Source: Salinisphaera sp. UBA1666 (lineage in GTDB: Bacteria > Pseudomonadota > Gammaproteobacteria > Nevskiales > Salinisphaeraceae). Taken from it: a stretch of 16,804 nt of DNA. The stretch spans positions 1 to 16,804 of the forward strand of contig DCKU01000098.1 in assembly GCA_002320455.1 (NCBI GenBank), written 5' to 3'. The notes below the pieces were generated by a model. The model did no database searches and was not told where the DNA came from. It saw only the letters and a list, made by a program, of their open reading frames with translations. Positions 5,797 to 12,602 of the stretch are shown here, in pieces. The position numbers and the translations under genes are program-made. Positions within the stretch are counted from its first letter, which is position 1, and each line of letters starts with the position of its first letter.

Positions 5797-6843
5797 TCAC
5801 GGGATCGGGGCGATCTGTGTCAGCGCCGTGGTTTCCGGCGCGCCGATCATCAGATTGAAGTTCTGTACCGCCTGACCCGCCGCGCCCTTGACCAGGTTGT
5901 CGATGGTCGAAAGCACTACCGCCTGACCAGCGTTCTGAGGCTGATGCACGGCGATACGGCACTGGTTGGTCGCGCGTACGTGCCGGGTTTCCGGCGTGCC
6001 GCCAGCGGCCATCACCGAGACGAACGGCTCGTCGGCATAGGTGCGCTCGTACAGCGCCTGCAGATCGTGATCCGCGCCGTCTCTGAGCGGGGCATAAAGC
6101 GTGGCATGGATCCCGCGGATCATGGGCACGAGATGCGGCACGAAGGTCAGACCGATCGGCGTGTCGCTCAGCTGACCTAGCATCTGCTCGATCTCGGGCA
6201 GGTGGCGATGCCCGCCCACGGCATAGGCTTTGAACGAGTCCGCCATCTCGGCATAAAGAAACCCGGGCTTGAGGCTCTTTCCCGCCCCGGACACACCGGT
6301 TTTGGCATCGGCAATCAATCGGGCCGGATCGACTACGCCGGCCCGCAGCAACGGCATAAAGCCCAGCAGCACGGCCGTGGGATAACAGCCCGGACACGCC
6401 ACCAGATCGGCCGCGGCGATCGCGGTGCGGCCGGTCAGCTCGGGCAGGCCGTAGACCGCGCGCTCAATCAGTTGGGGTGCGACATGTTCGGCGTTGTACC
6501 AGCGGGCCCAGAGCACGGGGTCCCGCAGACGAAAATCGGCCGAGAGGTCGATCACTCGACAACCGGCCTCCAGAAGCGCAGGCACATCGTGCATGGCCGC
6601 GGCATGGGGCGTGGCAAAAAACACCACGTCACACGCGGCCAGGCTATCGATATCCGGCGCCTGAAAGATCAGATCGGTCAGACCGTCCAGCTGCGGATAG
6701 GCGCTCGCAAGCGGGGTGCCCGCCTCACCGCGCGATGTGACGACGTGAATGTCGGCGTTGGGATGGTGGCTGAGCAGGCGCAGAAGCTCGGCCCCGGCAT
6801 AGCCGGTCCCGCCGACGATTCCAATGCGTTGCGTTTTTGCCAT
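5797..6843 (-). CDS. argC: N-acetyl-gamma-glutamyl-phosphate reductase
   Basis: Third step of arginine synthesis: NADPH-dependent reduction of N-acetylglutamyl phosphate to the semialdehyde in the cytoplasm. It has 348 residues, normal for the family. The N-terminal Rossmann motif GIVGGTGYAGAELLRLL (residues 8-24) binds NADP; the catalytic cysteine is C153 in ACPGCYPT; the GGHRHLPEI motif (210-218) supplies the active-site histidine. The ATG at 6843 is preceded by AGGTGG about 4 bases away. It lies upstream of erpA on the same strand and diverges from the CLC gene over a 72-bp gap with no clear promoter. Confidence 0.97.
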   Translation of the reverse strand: MAKTQRIGIVGGTGYAGAELLRLLSHHPNADIHVVTSRGEAGTPLASAYPQLDGLTDLIFQAPDIDSLAACDVVFFATPHAAAMHDVPALLEAGCRVIDLSADFRLRDPVLWARWYNAEHVAPQLIERAVYGLPELTGRTAIAAADLVACPGCYPTAVLLGFMPLLRAGVVDPARLIADAKTGVSGAGKSLKPGFLYAEMADSFKAYAVGGHRHLPEIEQMLGQLSDTPIGLTFVPHLVPMIRGIHATLYAPLRDGADHDLQALYERTYADEPFVSVMAAGGTPETRHVRATNQCRIAVHQPQNAGQAVVLSTIDNLVKGAAGQAVQNFNLMIGAPETTALTQIAPIP

Positions 6844-6915
6844 GGGGCCACCTGTCGGTATTCGGCTGTGCAGCGCATACTACACGCGCGGTATCGACAA
6901 CCCCAGACTCGTTTC

Positions 6916-8796
6916 ATGTCCAAGCGCGACCATATGCGACGCCGAATGGCTGCCCGCTGGTCGCGTGCGGTCGAGCAATGGCGCAGCCAGCTCGCGGACG
7001 TGGAGAACACGCCCGGCCTGGGGTTGTTATGCGTACTGGGCGGGCTGACCGGCGCGCTGTCCGGCGGCGTGATTCTACTGCTGTACGGCGCGATCCAGGG
7101 TATTCGTCTGCCGATCTTCACCGCGTTCGGCAACGCCGGGGACACGTTCGTCAGCGCCGATCTCGCCGTGCGCGTCGCCGTGCCGCTGATCGGCGCCTTG
7201 TTGTTGGGCCTGGTCGTGGAGTGGTGGCTCAAGTCGCTCGAGAACGGGATCGTGCACATCATCGAGCGGCTGATGTATTACCAGGGCTTCTTACCGTTCA
7301 AGGCTGCGATTATCGATCTCGCCGGCTCGGCGTTTGCTATTGCCACCGGGCAATCGGTGGGGCGCGAAGGCACGGCGGCGCACAGCGGCGCCTATGTCGG
7401 CAGTTGGCTGGCACGACGGCTGGCACTGCCCAACAACAGCGTGCGCACGCTGGTGGGCTGCGGTACGGCGGCCGGCATCGCGGCGTCGTTCAATACGCCG
7501 CTGGCCGCGGTCATCTTCGCCATGGAAGTGGTGATGATGGAATACACCATTGCCGGCTTCGCGCCGATCATTCTGGCCGCCGTGACGGGCTCGCTGGTGA
7601 CCCTCGACCTGCCCAACCTGCACCCACAGCTGACCGGCGCCGCCGATAACTTTCACGCCGCGGAACTGCCGGTGATGACACTCATGGGCGCGGTCTTCGG
7701 GGCGCTCGGCGGCGGTTTCGTACGCGCCGCCGGCGCACTGGGCCCGGCCTTCGCGCGTATCCGGCCCAGTCTGCGCATGGCATTAGCCGGGCTCGTCACC
7801 GGCCTGTTGGCCGCGGTATTTCCCGAGATCCTGGGGCTGGGTTTCGAGACGGTCAACCAGGCTCTGGCCGGGCAGTTCATCGTGGGTGCGGCGTTCGGGA
7901 TCGGGCTGGCCAAGCTGATTGCCACGCTGATGGCCGTGGCCGTAGCCATGCCCGGCGGCATCATCTTGCCTATGTTTGTGACCGGCGCCGCGCTTGGCAG
8001 CGCCTGGGGCAGTGCCGCCGCCAACCAGCTCGGACTGCCCATCAGCGAGGCCGGGCTTTATGCGCTACTGGGCATCGGCGCGCTGATGGCCTCGGTACTG
8101 CAGGCCCCGCTTTCTGCGCTGGTGGCTCTGTTGGAGCTGTCGGGCCAGACCACGATCGTCGTGCCCGGCATGTTGGTGATCATCACAGCGCTGGTCATCT
8201 CGCGACGGGTCGCGGTATCGGACTCGATATTCCGGCTGATTCTGCGGCGGCGCGGTCTGGACTATCGCAACGATCCCGTGTCTCAGTACCTGCGCCGGGC
8301 CAGTGTCTTGACGACCATGAATCGCAAATTCCGAGTTCTGGACGCCGAGACCAACTTCGCAGCCGTCTCCCGGGCGCTGGGCGCCAGAATCGACTGGCTG
8401 CTCATTCGACCGGCCGAGGGCCGCCTTCAGCTGATGCGTCCCGACGCGCTGGGTCGAGCCCTGGCCGAACGAGCGCGGCGGGCCGAGGCCGAGAAAGCGG
8501 ACAGCACGGCCGAGCCCGTCAAAGACAGTGACAAACCCCGGACCGAATCCCCGGCCGAGGCCCTGGCCGCGCTGTATGCGCCCGACGACGCCATCGATTT
8601 GATGGATCTACCCGCCCACCGGGCCGATACGTTTTCTATCGACGTACGGGCCAGCCTGCAGGAGGCCTACGATCAATTCGAATCGACCGACGCAGAGGCC
8701 CTGATTGTTCAGCGCACCAGCACGCTCACCGGCGGCAAACCGATTCCCTACGGCATTCTGACCCCGGCTACCGTGGCAGCTACCTATCGGCGCTGA
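6916..8796 (+). CDS. CLC-family anion channel/transporter with C-terminal CBS-like region
   Basis: Integral inner-membrane protein of the CLC chloride channel/antiporter family. With ATG 6916 it has 626 residues: a membrane domain with many hydrophobic helices at about 33-435, then a cytoplasmic tail (435-626) resembling a degenerate CBS pair split by a charged linker (~515-555). The external gating glutamate is kept (E151 in VGREGT) and helix F-like FNTPLAAVIFAMEVV is recognisable. Other hallmarks are altered: the GSGIP position reads ENGIV (109-113), the GxFxP position reads GIILP (348-352), the E. coli E203 position is V205, and the Tyr445 position is T412. The frame extends upstream to 6202, but that part is antisense to argC; ATG 6934 is an alternative start. 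No clear Shine-Dalgarno precedes either. Confidence 0.9.
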   Translation: MSKRDHMRRRMAARWSRAVEQWRSQLADVENTPGLGLLCVLGGLTGALSGGVILLLYGAIQGIRLPIFTAFGNAGDTFVSADLAVRVAVPLIGALLLGLVVEWWLKSLENGIVHIIERLMYYQGFLPFKAAIIDLAGSAFAIATGQSVGREGTAAHSGAYVGSWLARRLALPNNSVRTLVGCGTAAGIAASFNTPLAAVIFAMEVVMMEYTIAGFAPIILAAVTGSLVTLDLPNLHPQLTGAADNFHAAELPVMTLMGAVFGALGGGFVRAAGALGPAFARIRPSLRMALAGLVTGLLAAVFPEILGLGFETVNQALAGQFIVGAAFGIGLAKLIATLMAVAVAMPGGIILPMFVTGAALGSAWGSAAANQLGLPISEAGLYALLGIGALMASVLQAPLSALVALLELSGQTTIVVPGMLVIITALVISRRVAVSDSIFRLILRRRGLDYRNDPVSQYLRRASVLTTMNRKFRVLDAETNFAAVSRALGARIDWLLIRPAEGRLQLMRPDALGRALAERARRAEAEKADSTAEPVKDSDKPRTESPAEALAALYAPDDAIDLMDLPAHRADTFSIDVRASLQEAYDQFESTDAEALIVQRTSTLTGGKPIPYGILTPATVAATYRR

Positions 8797-8818
8797 GCAG
8801 AGGCCAGCGCTCGAACGG

Positions 8819-8824
8819 TACAAT
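8819..8824 (+). promoter_or_regulatory. Possible -10 element of hemJ
   Basis: TACAAT matches the sigma-70 -10 at five of six bases and lies about 60 bases before the hemJ start. The -35 region at the right distance is poor, so confidence is low; hemJ could instead be transcribed from the CLC gene 89 bp upstream. Confidence 0.35.
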
Positions 8825-8836
8825 CACGTCATTCAT

Positions 8837-8854
8837 CAACCGGCGCGCCGGTTG
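8837..8854. repeat. 18-bp perfect palindrome in the hemJ leader
   Basis: CAACCGGCGCGCCGGTTG is fully self-complementary. It lies between the possible -10 (8819-8824) and the hemJ ribosome-binding site, so it would be in the mRNA leader if that promoter is real. No T-run follows, so it is not a classical terminator; an operator or a leader hairpin are both possible. Confidence 0.6.
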
Positions 8855-8885
8855 CCCTGCGCGTTTTGTTCAAGAGAGACACAGC

Positions 8886-9311
8886 ATGTATCTATGGGTT
8901 CAAGCCTTCCACGTCATCTTCATGGTGGCGTGGTTCGCCGGTCTGTTCTATCTGCCGCGCCTGTTCGTTTATCACGCCGAGGCCACCGATACGATCAGCC
9001 GCGAACGCTTCAAGACCATGGAAAAGCGGCTATCGATTCTCATGTCCATCGCGGCCGTGGCCACGATCGCCATGGGCATCTGGCTGGTCGCGATGCTGGG
9101 CTGGGGCTGGTTCGTGAATACCGGCTGGATCCACGCCAAGATCGCCCTGGTCGTCCTGCTGGTCGGCTTTCACGGTTGGTGCCAGGCCCAGGTCAAGAAA
9201 TTCCGTGAAGATCGCGCCAAGGGCTCGGCGACCTATTTCCGGCTCATGAACGAAGTGCCCACCGTCTTCTTGGTCGCGATCGTGATCTTGGCCATCGTCA
9301 AGCCGTTCTAA
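8886..9311 (+). CDS. hemJ: Protoporphyrinogen IX oxidase HemJ
   Basis: Small inner-membrane enzyme that oxidises protoporphyrinogen IX to protoporphyrin IX, the penultimate step of heme synthesis in bacteria without HemG/HemY. It has 141 residues with four hydrophobic helices. The family hallmarks are present: the N-terminal AFHVIFMVAWFAGLFYLPRL with conserved H9, FVYH at the end of helix 1, and the WIHAKIALV segment carrying the conserved Lys. The ATG is preceded by AAGAGAGA at a suitable distance. It lies 89 bp after the CLC gene and converges on bfr with a strong shared terminator. Its position near argC and erpA recalls Pseudomonas gene order. Confidence 0.94.
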   Translation: MYLWVQAFHVIFMVAWFAGLFYLPRLFVYHAEATDTISRERFKTMEKRLSILMSIAAVATIAMGIWLVAMLGWGWFVNTGWIHAKIALVVLLVGFHGWCQAQVKKFREDRAKGSATYFRLMNEVPTVFLVAIVILAIVKPF

Positions 9312-9320
9312 GTAACCAAA

Positions 9321-9349
9321 AAAAGCCCGTCGGCATCCGACGGGCTTTT
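9321..9349. terminator. Bidirectional intrinsic terminator between hemJ and bfr
   Basis: AAAAGCCCGTCGG (9321-9333) is perfectly complementary to 9337-9349 around a 3-base loop, giving a 13-bp stem whose outer A/T pairs provide a U-tract in both directions. A run of A's just before it (from 9318) lengthens the U-tract for leftward transcripts. It lies 9 bases after the hemJ stop and 23 bases beyond the bfr stop. Confidence 0.93.
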
Positions 9350-9372
9350 AATCAGCGCGCACGTATGGGCGC

Positions 9373-9882
9373 TTATTTCTCCGGCGCGCCAGTCTCCGGG
9401 ATCTGGTTGATATCCGGGCCGGTCTGCGACTGCAGATAATTCTGCTCGCCCATCGACTTCATGAGGTCCAGCTGGGTCTCGATATAATCGATGTGTTCTT
9501 CTTCATCGGCCAGGATGTCGGCAAACAGATCGCGGGTGGCATAGTCACCGGCGTCCTCGCATACCTTAACGGCTGCCTTGTAGTGGGCATGGCCTTCGTA
9601 CTCGGCTGCCAGGTCGCCTTCCAGCATCTCTTTAGGATTCTCGCCGATGCGCAGTCGACCGAGATCCTGAAGATTAGGCAACGCGTCCAAGAACAGGATG
9701 CGCTGAATGAACCGATCGGCGTGCTGCATTTCTTCGATCGATTCGTTGTACTCGTGTTTACCGAGCTCGAAAAAGCCCATGTCTTCGTACATGCGCGCGT
9801 GCAAGAAGTACTGGTTGATCGCCGTCAGCTCCAGCTTGAGCGCTTCTTGCAGGTGTTTGACGACGTTGGCATCGCCTTTCAT
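9373..9882 (-). CDS. bfr: Bacterioferritin
   Basis: Heme-containing 24-mer iron-storage protein of the cytoplasm that oxidises Fe(II) and stores it as mineral. It has 169 residues, about ten longer than E. coli Bfr; the extra residues form a polar C-terminal tail after the conserved LDLMKSMGEQNYLQSQ. It starts MKGDANVV, as family members do. E18 (LELTAINQYFLHAR) and the EEMQHADRFIQRILFL segment with E51, M52 and H54 are kept, so both the di-iron ferroxidase centre and the heme-ligating Met are intact; a later DEEEHIDYIE gives the second Glu/His pair. GGGAGG precedes the ATG. It lies 80 bp downstream of bfd on the same strand, probably one transcript. Confidence 0.96.
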   Translation of the reverse strand: MKGDANVVKHLQEALKLELTAINQYFLHARMYEDMGFFELGKHEYNESIEEMQHADRFIQRILFLDALPNLQDLGRLRIGENPKEMLEGDLAAEYEGHAHYKAAVKVCEDAGDYATRDLFADILADEEEHIDYIETQLDLMKSMGEQNYLQSQTGPDINQIPETGAPEK

Positions 9883-9962
9883 GGGGCCTCCCGTTCGGCC
9901 GGCGGATTGAAAGGCTCAGATTAGCCGAGCCACGCGCCGACAACAACGACGCGAACGCATGG

Positions 9963-10211
9963 TTAGCCTACGGTGGCAGCCAGTGGCGCCTCGGCCTCAT
10001 CTTCTTCGTCGGTAACCGCGGTGGCCGTCAAGGCCAGCGGCACAGCCTGCTGTCGGCATTGCTTTAACACGTCGCGAGCGCACGGCGCACAGCGACCGCA
10101 GCAGCCTGCCACGCCCAATTTATCTTTCAGCGCGCGCAGACTGCAGGCGCCGTCACAGTAGGCTTCGCGAATCTGGCAGTCCGTGACTGCGTTACAGATA
10201 CAGACGTACAT
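9963..10211 (-). CDS. bfd: Bacterioferritin-associated ferredoxin
   Basis: Small [2Fe-2S] protein that binds bacterioferritin and reduces its core iron so it can leave. It has 82 residues. The four cluster cysteines match the Bfd pattern: C4 and C6 (MYVCICNAVTD), C38 and C41 (GCCGRC). Further cysteines at 12, 19, 23, 37 and 44 make the protein Cys-rich. E. coli Bfd is 64 residues; here a C-terminal extension (about 60-82) is acidic and Ala-rich (TDEEDEAEAPL). GGAGGT stands 6 bases before the ATG. It precedes bfr, and its promoter is overlapped by a Fur-box-like sequence, in keeping with expression under iron starvation. Confidence 0.95.
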   Translation of the reverse strand: MYVCICNAVTDCQIREAYCDGACSLRALKDKLGVAGCCGRCAPCARDVLKQCRQQAVPLALTATAVTDEEDEAEAPLAATVG

Positions 10212-10229
10212 AAGCTGACCTCCGACGGC

Positions 10230-10258
10230 AGTACACGCTGAATGCGAATGATTGTCAA
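10230..10258 (-). promoter_or_regulatory. bfd(-bfr) promoter
   Basis: On the minus strand, TTGACA (10253-10258) and TGTACT (10230-10235) are separated by exactly 17 bp. The predicted start near 10223 gives a leader of about 12 bases that contains the strong GGAGGT ribosome-binding site. Confidence 0.65.
10243..10257. promoter_or_regulatory. Fur-box-like operator at the bfd promoter
   Basis: TGCGAATGATTGTCA matches the 7-1-7 Fur consensus TGATAATNATTATCA at 11 of 14 defined positions. It overlaps the -35 hexamer and most of the spacer, where bound Fe-Fur would block polymerase. Bfd is Fur-repressed in other gammaproteobacteria, which agrees. Confidence 0.6.
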
Positions 10259-10315
10259 CTACCGTCGATAGCGATCAGTCTCATGCTGTCATTTTCGGAT
10301 GTCAATATCGGCGCG

Positions 10316-10798
10316 TTACGTGGTCGACTCCTCCAGACACGGGGCCAGTTCATCGAGCGCACGGCGATAGACATGACGCTTGAAAAAGACCACTTCGCTG
10401 ACGGGATGCCAATAATCGACCCAGCGATAACCGTCGAACTCCGGCTTGGCCGACGCGTCGAAGCGCACGCAGGATTCGTCGGCCACAAGCTGCAACATGA
10501 ACCATTTCTGCTTCTGGCCAATACAGAGCGGTTGGCTGTGGCGGCGGATATAGCGTTTAGGCAGGCGATATCGCAGCCAGCTGCGCGTGGCGCCGATGAT
10601 CTCGACGTGCTCCGGCCGGAGGCCGACTTCTTCTTCCAGCTCGCGATAAAGCGCGGCCTCAGGCTGTTCGCCCCGGCGTATGCCGCCCTGGGGAAATTGC
10701 CAGGACTGTTGCCCGATGCGCTTGGCCCAGAACACCTGCCCCGAGCCATTGCTCAAGATAATGCCTACATTGGCGCGGTATCCTTGTGCATCGATCAC
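10316..10798 (-). CDS. rppH: RNA pyrophosphohydrolase
   Basis: Nudix hydrolase that removes pyrophosphate from the 5' end of mRNAs and triggers RNase E-dependent decay. It has 160 residues, as usual. The N-terminus IDAQGYRANVGIIL and the SWQFPQGGIRRGE segment are strongly family-like. The Nudix box GX5EX7REUXEEXGU is complete at residues 38-60 (G38, E44, R52, E53, E56, E57, G59). The start is GTG at 10798, preceded by GAAGG with a 7-base gap; no ATG is available. It diverges from the HAD phosphatase gene over 232 bp, in which I could not place promoters reliably. Confidence 0.96.
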   Translation of the reverse strand: MIDAQGYRANVGIILSNGSGQVFWAKRIGQQSWQFPQGGIRRGEQPEAALYRELEEEVGLRPEHVEIIGATRSWLRYRLPKRYIRRHSQPLCIGQKQKWFMLQLVADESCVRFDASAKPEFDGYRWVDYWHPVSEVVFFKRHVYRRALDELAPCLEESTT

Positions 10799-11030
10799 GT
10801 TGATACCTTCGGTAAAAATACTGATTCGATTCTTTCACAAATCCGCAAGAAACAAAAAAATACGGTTTTGGGCGATTCAGTTCATTCAAAGATCGTGACC
10901 GGCGCGCCAGTGCCGTCATGATCGCGCGCGCACGGAAGCGGTCGCGCTACGGGTTGTGAGCGCGCCAGGCTTTCACGCGCCGACAATTCGCGCGAAGATG
11001 CGGGCCTGACTCAACGGCGCTCATGGTTTC

Positions 11031-11711
11031 GTGCACCTGACTTTTTTTGACCTGGACCAGACACTGCTGGCCACCGATAGCGATTACGAGTGGAATCGTT
11101 TTCTCGTGGATACCGGCTGGGTCACGGCCGACGATTATTCGGCGGCCAACGATAAGTTCGCCGGCCAGTACGCTGCCGGCGTTCTCGATATTCATGAATA
11201 CCAGCGTTTCGCTTTGGCGCCGCTCGTCGCCCACGGCCATGATGTGATGGCGGGTCTGCGGGAGCGGTTTGTGGCCGAACGTATCGAGCCCCGTATTGCT
11301 CGCCACGCCCGTGGGACGCTGGCGTATCACCGTCAACGCGGCGATCTGATCGCGATCATTACGGCAACCAATGCGTTTGTAACCACGCCGATCGCCACGC
11401 TTTTGGAGGTGGATCATTTGATCGCCGTGGAGCCGGAGCGGATTGACGGGCGCTATACCGGGCGCATCGACGGCACGCCGTCGTTCCAGGCCGGCAAGAT
11501 CGAGCGGGCCAAGACGTTTGTCGCCGAACACGACGGTGAGGCAATCGACGGCGTGACCTTCTACTCGGATTCCCACAACGATATTCCGCTGCTGGAATGG
11601 GCCGACCGGGCCGTCGCGGTCGACCCGGACCAGCGATTGGCCGAACGTGCCCGCGCCGAGGGCTGGTCGATCGTATCGTTTCGTAACGAACAGCCGCCGG
11701 CGCTGGTCTAA
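11031..11711 (+). CDS. HAD-superfamily IB phosphatase (possible histidinol-phosphate phosphatase)
   Basis: Cytoplasmic phosphohydrolase of the HAD-IB (phosphoserine phosphatase-like) group, 226 residues. Motif I is FFDLDQT with D7 nucleophile and D9 acid/base; a helical cap follows (about 15-90); motif II is ITATN (T111-T113); motif III Lys is K156 (GKIERA); motif IV is YSDSHNDIPLL with D180 and D184. All catalytic residues are present. The start is GTG 11031; a nearby ATG at 11023 is out of frame, and the Shine-Dalgarno is weak. It diverges from rppH and converges on the HisN-like gene with 9 bp between stops. From memory, the HAD gene beside rppH in P. aeruginosa (PA0335) has been reported as a histidinol-phosphate phosphatase; other small phosphomonoesters remain possible. 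Confidence 0.88.
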   Translation: MHLTFFDLDQTLLATDSDYEWNRFLVDTGWVTADDYSAANDKFAGQYAAGVLDIHEYQRFALAPLVAHGHDVMAGLRERFVAERIEPRIARHARGTLAYHRQRGDLIAIITATNAFVTTPIATLLEVDHLIAVEPERIDGRYTGRIDGTPSFQAGKIERAKTFVAEHDGEAIDGVTFYSDSHNDIPLLEWADRAVAVDPDQRLAERARAEGWSIVSFRNEQPPALV

Positions 11712-11720
11712 TCGCTGCGG

Positions 11721-12569
11721 CTAGTCGCGTGGGCCATCGCGCGTATCGTCCCATTCGGTGAGATACGCGTTGACGGCCTCACGCAGCCGGCCGTTGGTGG
11801 CCAGCAGCGTACGCGACTCGAGATCCAGCGGGTCGCCGCCCAGCGTGGTCACGTCGCCGCCGGCCTCGCGGATAATGACCGCGAGTGCGGCGATATCCAG
11901 GATATTCAGGTCCGACTCAATTACGGCATCGAGCGCGCCGCCGGCCAGCAGGTGATAGTGGAAGAAATCACCGTAGCCGCGGATACGGTGTACGTCGCCA
12001 ACCAGCCGGCCGATATCCGCCCAGGCGGGCGAAGCCCCCAGCGCCCCGATATTGCCCATCGACAGACTCGTCTCGGCGATCGTATCGACGTCGCTGACCG
12101 CGATCGGTGCGCCGTTTAACGTCGCCCCGGCGCCTTTGGCGGCCGCGGCCAGCTCACCGTTGTTGTACATCGGCGCGTTGGACACGCCGACCACCAGCTC
12201 GCCCTGATGCAGCAGCGCGATCTGCGTCGAGAACATGGGATAACCGCGCACGAAGCTCTTGGTGCCGTCGATGGGGTCGATCAACCAGACATAGTCAGCA
12301 TCGATAGACTCGCGCCCCAGTTCTTCGCCATAAAAGCCGTGATCGGGGAACGCTTCGGACAAGGTGGCCTTGATCACGCGCTCGCACTCGATATCGGCCA
12401 CGGTTACCGGCGAGGCATCGGCCTTGCGGGTGATATCGATATCGGTGTGGTAGTAGCGGGCAATGACCGCTTCCGCGGCCCGGGCGGCCTGGATCGCAGT
12501 CTCCAGATACGGGCGATAGTCCTCGCTCACGCGCTTGTCCTTGTCCTGATCCGAAATAGAGATCGGCAT
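11721..12569 (-). CDS. Inositol-monophosphatase-family phosphatase, HisN-like
   Basis: Mg2+/Li+-type phosphomonoesterase of 282 residues. Metal and catalytic motifs are clear: ITRKADASPVTVADIECE (47-63), GEE (81-83), WLIDPIDGTKSF (95-106, D98 and D101) and LDIAALAVIIREAGG (224-238, D225). The RGYGDFFHYHLLAGGALDAVIE stretch resembles IMPase-type histidinol-phosphate phosphatases (HisN) more than SuhB or CysQ, so dephosphorylation of histidinol phosphate is my first guess; CysQ-like or inositol phosphatase activity cannot be excluded. It is last in the leftward operon, 33 bp after ampD. The ATG at 12569 has no obvious Shine-Dalgarno, so translation may depend on coupling. The N-terminal ~16 residues are polar and not conserved. 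Confidence 0.85.
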   Translation of the reverse strand: MPISISDQDKDKRVSEDYRPYLETAIQAARAAEAVIARYYHTDIDITRKADASPVTVADIECERVIKATLSEAFPDHGFYGEELGRESIDADYVWLIDPIDGTKSFVRGYPMFSTQIALLHQGELVVGVSNAPMYNNGELAAAAKGAGATLNGAPIAVSDVDTIAETSLSMGNIGALGASPAWADIGRLVGDVHRIRGYGDFFHYHLLAGGALDAVIESDLNILDIAALAVIIREAGGDVTTLGGDPLDLESRTLLATNGRLREAVNAYLTEWDDTRDGPRD

Positions 12570-12602
12570 GATAACGACACATCGCGGGCCCTGCGCAGCC
12601 GC

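Noticed and set aside
4745..5858. Long open frames on both strands across the erpA-tail array (minus 4745-5236, plus 4854-5858 and 5029-5502), which translate as internally repeated peptides
   Set aside because: The peptide repeats come from the DNA repeats. The minus-strand frame is not the ErpA frame, and the plus-strand frames are antisense to erpA.
6202..6915. N-terminal extension of the CLC protein by 238 codons
   Set aside because: This part is antisense to argC, has no CLC resemblance, and the membrane domain starts normally after the ATG at 6916.
10799..11030. Promoters for rppH and the HAD gene in the A/T-richer divergent gap
   Set aside because: Several TTG-rich and TATTTT-like stretches exist, but no pair has acceptable hexamers with 16-18 bp spacing.
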